This document shows positions 23,576 to 33,645 of a DNA stretch of 64,000 nucleotides, in pieces. Made by a program: the position numbers and the translations under genes. This stretch comes from Prunella strophiata. Lineage: Eukaryota > Chordata > Aves > Passeriformes > Prunellidae. Each line of letters starts with the position of its first letter. Within the stretch, counting starts at the first letter, position 1. Where the stretch lies: contig JAZBQD010000019.1 in NCBI GenBank assembly GCA_036583965.1, forward strand, positions 16,941,585 through 17,005,584, in the 5' to 3' direction. The notes below the pieces were generated by a model. It was not told the origin of the DNA. It was given only the letters and a program-made list of their open reading frames with translations, and ran no database searches.

Positions 23576-25279
23576 GTGATGCTAGGATAATGCATTTTAA
23601 GCAGTATGTAGGTTCACTGAAGTTATTTTTTACTTCCTCCTCTTACTTCTAATTAACATCTAACCATAGTAATGGAAATTTAGAACCTTGTATTAGCTTT
23701 GAAACACGTGCACAAGTCTAAAATCTGGGTAAATAATTTATGAAAGCTCATCTACTTTCTATTTATTATACCAACCCCTATTTGTAACCTTAAAAGTCTG
23801 ATGATTACTGTAACTGCATAAGTTTGAAACTCGGTGTGACTAGGTATAAATACATTTTTTCAAATTTAGATATTTCTTTCTTGTGTGATAATGTCTCTGT
23901 GTGTATGATCTGGTATTGGTGGGCACAATGAGTGGTAAAGTGAGAAAATGCATTCTCACAGCTACCTTAGGCACCACTGTAGAGAAAGCCTGCATAATGT
24001 AAATTGTGGTCTGCAGAAAAATGTCCAAGCCATCCAGTGACTCAATATAAATTAACTGCTCAAAGAAAACCAACACCAGTGCACTACCTGTTCCTATCAA
24101 TCCCCTTCTAAACCTTGTTAGTTTTCCCACAGAGGAGTGCTGAAACTGAAGCTCAGCCCTTACTCAGACACAGTGAATCCACTCAGAAAAGTGATGCTGT
24201 GAATTCCCAGCTGCTGGAAAAAATATTGGTTATCAGGTTGTACAGGAAAATTTGGTACAAGGGAATTCAACTGCAGAACATGGATTGAAAGGATTTCATT
24301 AACTCTGTCACTGGGCAGAATGTTTTGTTTCTTTCCTTGGGCCTCTGTATTTATTCCTTATTTCATTAAAGTGACTCCCTCAATTTCTTGCCTCTCCTTC
24401 TCCATATCTCCCATCTCTTTTTGGCAAGGTCCTTCAGCATGGTCCTGACACCCCTGCAGACCAGGCTCTCATCTCCCCTGGGGTTCTTGCCAGTGGAACA
24501 TCATGCTGTATTTACACCAGCAATTACTCTCTCCTCAAACACAACTTTGCAAACATTATCTGGAACAGCTCCTGAGTTAGAGGAGAACACTTTGCTTTAC
24601 TACTCAAAACTAAGAGGAATTCTAGAACACAAAAACTAAGGAAAAAATTTCCTAGGAATTTGTGCCTTGTGGTTGATGTAAGTCCTGCCTCATAGGCACA
24701 AATTCTGAGCAAAGCTGGCTCCAATTGCAGGAAATTCATGGTTGCTTTTTCCTGTGTGAATTCTCTGGTGTATAAAATTGGGGATTTCACAATACATTCC
24801 CTCTTCTAAGTGGAGACATTACCATTGTCTCTCCCCCCTACTTGGATGACAAATCACATAAAGAATTCATTACATTTAAATTCAATGTCAGCCATGTCAC
24901 ACTGACTTTAGTTAGATGTGTATTAAAAAGCTAGACAAGGTGAATAAAAGACAGACACCTACCTGTCTCAACCTTCTTATAGTTAGGAAATCCCAGCTGA
25001 TATCTAAGTTTGTCAGCTTGCCTAATGCATCCTATAATAGCAAAATCAAAACTTACTGGAGGTTGATTAGGGGGTTGGAGTAAAGGCACTCATGTTAAAT
25101 TTCACTGATGCCAGAATTGTTAACCTCCCACCAAAACTTAAGCCATGTTGTTCCCAACTATTACAATATTCCTTAGAAAAAGATACAAAAGTTTGGTTTG
25201 CAATGGTGCAGAGGGCACCAAAATCATCACAATAATTTTCTGGTCAAAATTATCAACATTCAGTTCCTCATGCTATATT
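23576..25279. other. Gene-free AT-rich DNA
   Basis: No recognised repeat or gene. Open frames are under 100 codons with no domain. Confidence 0.5.
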
Positions 25280-25500
25280 TTTATTGGGTTTGCATGGCCA
25301 GGTTTGGGTAGCAAGCAGAGCTACAGGGGAGGCTTCTGTGAGAAGGTGCTGCAGCTTCCCCGAATCCAACAGAGCCAATGGCAGCCAGCTCCAGCATGGA
25401 CCCACTGCCAGCCAGGGCTGGGCACATCAGAATGGTGGGAACACCACTCTGATAACATTAGAAGGAAAAAAGTTAACTTCAAAGGGGGAGAGAGGAACTA
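25280..25500 (+). mobile_element. ERVL-like LTR fragment (5' part)
   Basis: The segment from TTATTGGGTTTGCATGGCC (25,281-25,299) through the ACTCTGATAAC word (about 25,446-25,456) strongly resembles the first 180-200 bp of a common bird ERVL-type LTR on the sense strand. That LTR normally opens TGTATTGGGTTTGC. Here the initial TG has become TT. The promoter-proximal and polyadenylation parts of the LTR are missing after about 25,500, so it is a truncated, old copy. The right boundary is approximate. Identified from memory; it contains no coding sequence. Confidence 0.65.
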
Positions 25501-26995
25501 ATAATGAAATAGGTTCACAATTCACCTAAAATCATGAAATTCAACAAATGATACCAATATTTTTGTGTTACTTCTTGAGTTCTGAGACTTCAGCTTTCAG
25601 CCTTTATTTTTTTTCCATTTTCCCCTCTCTAATTATGAAAGCTGAATTTTTGTCTTTAAAAAAAAGAAATTCACCAATATTTAATGCCCAAGAAATTTAT
25701 GGATGGTTTTGCCATTTTACATGGAAAGGTCAACCTCTTAGAAGTCTAGATACAGCAGAAGGCTCAAGAATCACAAAGTGATTTGCTGATCAAATGCTTC
25801 AGTTTATAAAACAAAGTTTTATAAACTATCCTTTGTCAGCCAAATTAACTTTCAGCTTCTTTCTTGGGCTGGGTAGAAAGCTAAGAACTGACTTTTTAGT
25901 CATTTTAAGAAACCTAAGTTTTAAATATTTCATCTTTGTCTTGCTATCAGAGAAGATTTGGTCTCACAAATCAGATTTTGGCTTCAGCAAGTCCTAATCA
26001 TCCTCTGCCACTGCCACTTTACAGATGTATTTCCACTTTTTTGAAAATGGAAAATGGAGTCCTCATGGGAGGACTCTTTTTCATCATATATTTAAGTCCA
26101 TTTCATGTCTTTGTCAAACAGGGAAGTTCAGGATGCACAGAGTCTGAGTAACTCTTCCACTGTTTGAGGGTTTTGCACCTTTTGTTTTGGATGTAAAATA
26201 CAATGAAACCTAAACAAGCACCACTGACAACCATATTTCACTGAGCTATCTGTAATGTAAATACTAAATCTATTCAGAGAGATATATTTCATTAACCTGA
26301 GGATTGCTTGCATCCTTTTTTTTTTAATACCTGAAACTTCAAAATTATTCTTGGCACTGGAAAAATGTTTGATACAGTTAACTGTTTATCACAACTTAAC
26401 AACAGCCAAACCACAGCTACTTCAGTGAATAGTGCCTATTTCCTGATTTCTACCCCAGTCCATGGTATTTCAATTATTTTCATGGGAGAACAAAAAAGCC
26501 AAAATAGAATATTTAAAGGCAGGGTACTGTCTGGTAATAGCTGCTGGCTACTTCTCAGGCAGAAGAAGAGCCCTGGCATGCAGTTAGGCACTCATTTGCC
26601 TGTCATGACTTACACAAGGCTCATCACAGAAACCACACTTAGAAGGAATCACAACATTCCTTAAGGCCAATGAGATTATTAGAGCTATTTAAACTTGTCT
26701 CCTGACCAGCACACATGATGCAATTCCATCCAGGCTGCAGTCAGATTGGTAGCCCATGGCTACATGATGTTAAAAACACATCAGGTTATCACTGGGAATC
26801 TCTTAAACACATTTACCCTCTCTGATTTACCAGTTATTTCCTGATTCTTCTGAAAAATCACAGATTCCAGCCTGGGCTCTTGTTGGATGCCACACTGAAC
26901 AAATTGCCCTGCTGTTCAGATCTCTCTCTTTGTGTGCTGTGGTTAGGCTTTTTGCCTTATGCTCTTTGTAGGAAACCACATTTATTTGGGTATCA
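25501..26995. other. Gene-free AT-rich DNA with a perfect hairpin
   Basis: No repeat family was recognised. The only clear structure is the 27-bp inverted repeat at 25,801-25,827. Frames up to 99 codons are stop-rich and unremarkable. Confidence 0.5.
25801..25827. repeat. Perfect hairpin, 12-bp arms, 3-nt loop
   Basis: AGTTTATAAAAC (25,801-25,812) and GTTTTATAAACT (25,816-25,827) are exact reverse complements separated by AAA. Such a near-palindrome can extrude as a cruciform or arise by template switching during replication. It is too short for a known small-RNA precursor. Confidence 0.92.
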
Positions 26996-27445
26996 GTGAT
27001 GACTCCCAAGGGCCATTTAATAACCAGAGGTCAGGTTTCAATCCTTCTATTTCTAATCAAGGCAAAAGACATTAGAGAAGTTGCAGATTATACTTGCCTG
27101 CTCCCACCTTTGGATGCTGAGGGTAATCCTTTGCTTCCCAATAAAAGTTCACATTTGTCTAAGCTACAAAAACAATTGGTTACATCTGTTAAAAGTCTTT
27201 GTATAAACAGGCCCTCTGTCTTCCTCTGTGCAATATTGAGAAGCATTGATAACATAACAGTGGTTAGAATAATACAGACCAATGAAAAAAGTATCAGAAA
27301 TCTACTTGATTTTGTTGGTTTAGTGCAAGAGCACAGACTCTCAAACAGGTTTCACTGTGAGGCTGTCACCCCACTTTCAAGTAACTGTATCCTTTCAGAT
27401 GTCACAGTGAAAAGAGTCCATGTTCAAAGGGGGGAACTGTTGTGA
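26996..27445 (+). other. Unrecognised 149-codon open frame ending at a purine tract
   Basis: An open frame on the plus strand starting at ATG 26,996 (a second ATG follows at once), with a fairly balanced, hydrophobic-plus-charged composition. I do not recognise the protein or any domain. Its last codons run through AAAGGGGGGAAC, a G-rich purine run immediately followed by TGTTGTG (27,437 on). This arrangement resembles a retroviral polypurine tract next to a TG-starting LTR, but I cannot recognise an LTR or a matching right end downstream. About four or five frames of this length are expected by chance in the window, so length alone is no evidence. It may be a decayed retroelement 3' end or chance. 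Confidence 0.2.
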
Positions 27446-28681
27446 AAGGGATTTGCTGGAAAGGGATTGTGCAAGCAGGCCAGTCCAGCAGGTACAAAAC
27501 AACACTCTGGTTTGTCTATCTAATAAGGCCTCACTTGTAGAATTGACTAAAGATGGCTTAAAGCAACCACTGGTGACAGAAGAGCCATCACTGTGGCATT
27601 GCAGTGTTCCAACACCCACAGCTCATGTGGCAGCCCCTAGTGCCAGCTGGCCTGGCACAGTGACCTGCTGCCATGGCTTCAGTCTGTGCTGGCAATACTG
27701 AAGTTTCACACCCCTTCTCCTTCCTCTCCTCTGCTGCAGAGCCCTGATAACCAGGACCCAGGCCAAAGGAAAGTCATCTGAATTCAGCAGTAACAAGGGC
27801 AAACCTTGTCTCCTTTTGCTGACACAGTGTGACCAAGAGCAGCAGTGAGCTTTAGAAAAATCCCCATGAAAGCTGCATAGATTCAAGCAGAAAAATGAAG
27901 AGCATTTTTCATCTAGCATGCATTCAGCTCCTTCTGGAGCATAACACCACACTGATGTGCTGTCAAGAGTGTGGCAGCTTCTCTGTAGAAATCCTTGAGT
28001 AAGCTGAGTCAGTAAATTTTATTTAATTTACAGTACAGTATCAAAGTCAAGAAAAAAGGCTTCATCCTCATCTGACTCCCAGCAAATAATGGCTGTTGGG
28101 GTACTTCAGGCAGGCAGAACCTGAGCCAGGGTTTGGAGGAGCACAAACAAAATTAGTAGCTCATCAATGAAGTCTGATTTTCAGAAAGAGCTGAGAACAT
28201 CCTAAGAAATTAAAGCCCCTCCATGGAGCTGGGCAGGAACAATCAATGGCAGCAACTTCTGGAGTTTTTCAGTCTGGAAGTTTGCATACTGTCATGTGAA
28301 TTCTCAATATTTGAATTTGGTCTTTGAGACCTTCGTGTTTTGTATGAGCTCACATCAGTTTACTCTGTCTAAACTTGCTTTCTGAGCAACACATTGAGAC
28401 TCTCATCTCCAAAACCAAGCACAGGACAGTGATAGTCCTCCATATCCTCAGCAGGTTATCCTGCTGAGAGGTAGAAAAACAGACTGCACAGTTGCACCAG
28501 CACTTGAATCTATTTCTGGTGATTTATTTATAGGCAAAAAAGCAGGAAAACTGTACTCTTAGATCCATTCAAAAATACCAATTGGCTATAAATGTTCCCA
28601 GCTTTCCATCAAGGGATTTTTTTTTTCTTCTCTCCTCCCAACTGCTTGCAGTTAGTGCTATTTTGCACTGTCTCTCTCTAG
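27446..28681. other. Gene-free DNA
   Basis: No recognised repeat or gene. The stretch 27,600-27,760 is GC-richer. A long pyrimidine tract (28,618-28,640) and a second one ending TCTCTCTCTAG (28,681) precede the candidate exon. Confidence 0.45.
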
Positions 28682-28765
28682 AAGTACCCATTGGAAGTGG
28701 ATGTTGTCAACAATGAAGAAAGCAAACACTCTGACAAGCTGTTCTCCACCCCTTTCATTTATTAG
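28682..28765 (+). other. Candidate terminal coding exon, unknown gene
   Basis: Preceded by a strong-looking acceptor (pyrimidine run ending CTCTCTCTAG at 28,681), the frame from 28,682 reads 27 codons, KYPLEVDVVNNEESKH and so on, then TAG at 28,763-28,765. The start-less, splice-led layout resembles a last coding exon. I do not recognise the peptide, and a 27-codon open frame is ordinary by chance. The only argument is the acceptor and the polar, acidic composition. Confidence 0.15.
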
Positions 28766-28850
28766 CAGAGAAATGCTGCTTACAGTTGGGTTAATTGTTA
28801 CATTCAGTGTTATCCTTTGGGGAGGCAATGATATGTTACTACCAAGATTA

Positions 28851-29117
28851 TTATTGTAGATAAACCTTTAGGGCTCTTCCATTTACAGACAGAAGTCCTA
28901 GAGCAGCTCTCTCCTGAGCAGATTTCCTAAAGAATTCTTCAGATGTAAATGCCTTCATTTTGGTGAAATTCTTTTCTTGCTGGACAGGAAAGTTTTGAAT
29001 TTGCCTCAGTTTGTTTTCTGTGCTTAGTTGTTTTATGCCTCTGAACTGATGGCTTGCAGTGCTTAGTTGTTTTATGCCATTTTTGAGATTAGACTCACAT
29101 GACATCTCGCAAAACAC
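28851..29117 (-). other. Unrecognised open frame with an in-frame 13-residue repeat
   Basis: The minus frame (88 codons, GTG at the listed start) is charged and hydrophilic. It contains GIKQLST twice, 13 residues apart, because of a 39-bp tandem duplication in the DNA (20-bp identical cores at 29,020-29,039 and 29,059-29,078). 39 is a multiple of three, so the frame survives. No family is recognised. It could be a decayed coding remnant or chance. Confidence 0.15.
29020..29078. repeat. Tandem duplication, 39-bp period
   Basis: GTGCTTAGTTGTTTTATGCC occurs at 29,020-29,039 and, exactly, at 29,059-29,078. The DNA between the two copies is not obviously repeated beyond this core. Confidence 0.9.
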
Positions 29118-30449
29118 AGCCTCTTTTCTTCTGAAAATTGTTCATGCTCACATGTTATTCCTCTTCAGCCGAAAAATAAAGTAATTCATCCCATAAATCT
29201 GCAATTTTTTATGTACATGAGACACAGAGTTAATCTTGGCATGTTTCACATCTGGATATAACTTGCCTGCCTCAGAGGTTTCTTGAGGTAGAGCAAATCA
29301 TACATATTACCAACATTAAAATCCATTTTAACTTATATTGTCTCCAGCACATTGAGGCAGCCTGTTCTCAAAATTAAACCAGTCAGACACAGTCATTTCT
29401 TACCTTCTGCTCCAGCTTTCTAAATGATCTCTGGGAGATGGTTTTGGAGAAAAAGAAAAGCTAAGAATTTAAATCAGTTTTAAATGTCTATACATTGATC
29501 TGGCACAGGTTCAGTAGCATTTTCCTCAAGACTGACCCAGAAATATGTGATTATATAGAGAATAATTTATTACTAATAATCAAATGGTTTTATTACGCTT
29601 TCCTCAAGCAGGTATTGGGCATGTGTATGTAGTGGCTGTGGTGGCTCCTGGTGCCCTGAACTGTGCCAGGGTGCCACACCATTCTGTGGGCAGGTCCAGA
29701 CTTGGCAAGCTTTTTTTAGCTAGACCAGAAAATGCTTTTTCTCCTTCCTCCATTTGCTGTTTCAGCCCAGGCTGTAGCTCAGCCCCCAGGGCAGCCAGCC
29801 CCCAGGCAGACTCCAGAGCCATGGCTACTGACCTCCCACTCCAGCCTCTCATGTCTTAACTCCCTTGTCATCTTTTTTTATTTTTTTTTTTAATTTAGTA
29901 GCAGCTAAATATCAGCTTTTAACACCTACCTGTGTTTTCTGACAAGAACTGTCATGCCTTTTGGTTGTGTGTTGTCCATGGAAACTGAGTTTTGCAGTTC
30001 CCTGTTTGGTTACAAAAGATATCCACAAAATGCACCATCACAGTGCATTTTAATAAAAAATCAGTTTTCTCAGTTTTCTTGCACAAGCAGATCCTGCACA
30101 GTCCTGGATTTCTGCCATAGGTAACCATTAATTTGAGTTTTTCTGTGTACAGTGGATACACTTGCTCACAGAAATCAAATACTCAGTCATGTTTTCCCCT
30201 TAGCCACTGCTTTGGGCAATTGCTGCAGCTGCTTAAATAATTTTGCTCAAGAATGACAAACATCAGAGGATGAGATTGTAGAAAAACCTTAGGTTCTTGT
30301 GGATATGCAACAGCATCAAGCAGAATTTTAAAGAGAAAATGGTTAGATGGGACCCTTGTTCCTCCATGTGGAAAGCTCAAGCACTTTGGTGGGACACAGA
30401 GGTCCAGTGGAAGGTCTTTCTATCCTGCTAGCCTAGACAAAATTATTAA

Positions 30450-30860
30450 AGAAAGGTTTCTGTTGTGATTTTAACAGTTATGAATAGGAAATTCACTTCT
30501 GTGAATATGCTGCATCACTTAATTAAAGCAAGTTATTTTTGTGAACATTTTTGTCCATGAACCCTTTTCTTGAATATTCATTGATGATGGGAATGAACAG
30601 AATTTATGGGAATTAATTTAAAATCTAAGTGACTATGCTTGAGAATTGTTTATTATATTCATTACCTATTTGTTATATATTTGTATTTCTAATGTTGATT
30701 TGAATACCTAAAGATAGGAACAGATGTGCAGCCACTTGCACAGTGTAACAATCGTTTAGTTATTTCTGTAAATAATTATTCATGTTACATGAAATCCCTC
30801 TAGATTTTTCTATAGTGAGTTTGTATCATTGATTTGAAAATAATTGCAAATCCAGCTGAA
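30450..30860. promoter_or_regulatory. Possible conserved non-coding element
   Basis: About 400 bp of very AT-rich, repeat-free, low-CpG DNA with TTAATTAAAG at about 30,519 and TTAATTTAAAAT at about 30,615 (homeobox-type cores). Extended AT-rich blocks with such words are typical of deeply conserved developmental elements, but this remains an impression from one sequence. Confidence 0.25.
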
Positions 30861-32902
30861 CAGGGACAGATTCTGCCCCAGGTCTAGTTGTGGTGCACAT
30901 TTCTAAAGGCATATGTGGACCAGAGCTGGGTAACTAAGAGACAAGAGCAATCCCTGCTGTGCTTCCAGTACTGATGCCTTGTGAGGTTTAGAAAAGATGG
31001 CAGGGATGAAAGGAAAAGCACTAAGAGCAGCAAATATTATGTAGCATGTGCTGCTCTGGAGGCTGTGGGCTGATTTAGGCTGTGGAAGCTACTCTGATGT
31101 CTGCCAGTGGCTTTTCTGGTCCCTGATACAGCCTGAAATCCTAAGGCACAATGATGCCTTAAGCTTCCCCCAAATCCCTAGGCAATGGAATGATTACCCT
31201 AAAGGTTCTTTGCCTCTGGAGATGAAGCATGGTCCCAGCTCATGGTCTCTGCTTCTCTTATAGCACAGAATAATGCTCAAAAGAACTAAGCAAAAGTCCC
31301 AGGGCATTTAAGCAGATGCTAGAGGACTCAGACATCAAGTTAGGACAAAGACAAAGCTTTCTGATCTTCTCACTCTATCAAACTGCACTGTTTCAGAGCC
31401 TGAAATAGCAAAGCAGTGCCTAAGGGTACCATGGTGAGGCCTCTACTGGTATTACAATGCATCAGTTATTTCAATATTTCTAAAAATATTTAAAAAAAGA
31501 CCAATCTCAACACAGCTTGGTATAAAAGAGAGGAGGAAGAATAAAAAGAGGAAACATTTATAGATGTGCTTTTACCTTATATTTCTATATTGGATTTATC
31601 ATTATACAGATTGTCTGTTTTTCACTTGTTTTATTATCTGGAGACATTATTTAGACATGAGCCTCAGACCTGGGCTGGTATGAAGCATAGTGCAAGGGTA
31701 CTGCTGTGAGGAGGTGAGAGTGCTGTGAGACTTCTTGCACTGCATTAGCAATAGCAGAAGCCAAGGGGAGTCCAGCTTGGCCTTTGTTCATTTACTTAAT
31801 TTCCAGGAAAGCCTCTTCCTACAGAACAAGAATTCAATACAAAACTAATAAACCACAGTAAAATACAGGACTAGATGAGGACTTCATCTGAGAATATCTG
31901 TCTCCTTGAACCTCTGTCTGTTGGTTTTTTTACCCTGTAAGGTACAGTAGCATCAGCTCTCCCAGTGCTGGGGAGGTGGCCAAAGCCACCAGAGACTGAC
32001 ACGTGTCTGAGAGAGAGGCCCTGGCAGGGCAAGACCTGCTGCAGGCTGCTCCTGCCCTGGCAGCTCAGTGCCAGGGTGTACACTTGGCATGGGAAAGGAC
32101 CAGGAGCCTGGGCCTGTGTCTTTGTCACTGCTTCAATTCCTTTCTAGATTTTGCCACTCCTGGTCCCATTGCCATGCCATGAGTAGCTGTCCTTCCCTGC
32201 AGCAAGCAGTGCAGTCAGGCTTGGTGTTTTAGCTTCTCAGGGTGGAAAGAAAAGAACACAGCATGGCAAGAATGAGCAGTTGAATGGAGGGTGATGCCCC
32301 ACATTTTCTGAAGGACAGGCAGTGGCATTAACTGTAATGCCAGAAGTAGAATTTCATCCTGAAAGGAGAGAGAAGATGAATTACATTCTGATATGAATGA
32401 CCAAAATATTAATGATTTTACTAGACAAGATTGAAAATGTTTTCAAGGGCAATTTCTCCCTATGTTTTTAGTCTAGGCTTAATGTTAAGCACAGAGGGAA
32501 CCTCCACTATTAGCAGATTTTTCCATAGCCTTTCAATACATATTCCTATGGCTTCTCCTGAGGGAACTGAGCTTTGAATGGGGCAAATCCCAGAATCAGG
32601 GTACTGGCTAGCAGCAGCTCTGCTGGAGAGGGAAAATCTTTATTCCCAGAATCAAAGGGGATCTCATTACTTATCTACTATTTCTGTCTGTGTTCTGTTC
32701 ATAAGTCAAACCACACAGTTTATCAGGCTAGTGGCCACATGGTCACATGGACATATTGGTCACTATTTTAAGACCTCCAGTACCCTGGGATGGACTGAAC
32801 ATGTTTACCAAGACTAATTGGTCTGACTGCTGTCAGTCTGTCTCTAACATGTTGCAGGATTGCAAAAATGCAGAACACATATTTTTATGTAAACTAGCAC
32901 CC

Positions 32903-32932
32903 TATACATATGTAAATATATATATACACATA
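32903..32932. repeat. AT-rich low-complexity tract
   Basis: Imperfect TA/CA alternation (TATACATATGTAAATATATA and following). Simple sequence only. Confidence 0.75.
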
Positions 32933-33569
32933 TTCCCAGGCTCACTAGAGCATCTCCCAGATGGAAGCATACAAAGAGCAACACACAGAAATGTGGAGCA
33001 GCCCTGCACAGTTCCTGCCTTGCACATCTGCATCTCCAGGGAGAAAAGAGACTGAATTCTGAGCCTGTTTCTGGGTCTGCATCTCCTGCTCTGCTGTACC
33101 TGCAGCCTGTGACAAGAACATCTGGGCACTGAGGGGGCACCTCAGAGCTCTCTAGACATTGAAGCTTCCAAGCTGCATAGACACATTTAAAATCCTGACA
33201 GGGAAGGAACCAGAAATGCAGAAACACATAAAAGCAGAAAAGGAATAGACACTATGAGATCCAGCTGCCATACAGAAACTGTCTGGTTCTGAACTGCAAG
33301 GTCCTTTTCTGTCAAGATACTTTCCAAAACAACTATAGTTAGAACGACTTGCCGTATTCTTAACAAAGTTATGCAGAACACTTTTAATCAGCTCCCTGAT
33401 TACTTCAGTGTTTGTATGCTTAAGCAAACCAAAGTCACCCAAGACCCATGCTTTATCAACACAAAAATATCTGTCTTAAACATGCATTGTCCACTGTACC
33501 ACATTGAAAGTTTGCAATCTTCCATATTCTTATTCTAACAAAACCTTTTAAGGGAAAGATGTCTTTTAG

Positions 33570-33645
33570 TAATATATAGTGGTTAAGTAACATATCCAAG
33601 GTCACCCAGCTTCATATTGGCCAGGAGCATTTTGAGCATCCAAAT
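33570..33645 (-). mobile_element. MIR SINE remnant
   Basis: GGTTAAGTAACATATCCAAGG followed by TCACCCAGCT (about 33,581-33,611) is the reverse complement of the MIR core region, which reads AGCTGTGTGACCTTGGGCAA and then GTCACTTAACC in consensus. MIRs are tRNA-derived, L2-mobilised SINEs older than the amniote radiation, and only a few remain in birds. Outside the core the match fades. Confidence 0.7.

Larger units (their letters stand above)
29118..33569. other. Gene-free AT-rich DNA
   Basis: No gene was recognised. A T-rich run lies at 29,873-29,892. A conserved-looking block lies at 30,450-30,860. A GC-richer patch at 31,950-32,130 has only shadow-like open frames. An AT/TA tract lies at 32,903-32,932. 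No repeat family was placed with confidence. Confidence 0.5.

Noticed and set aside
8571..25827. Hairpins at 8,571, 20,678 and 25,801 as microRNA precursors
   Set aside because: Arms of 11-13 bp with loops of 9 nt or less are too short; precursors need about 25-30 paired bases.
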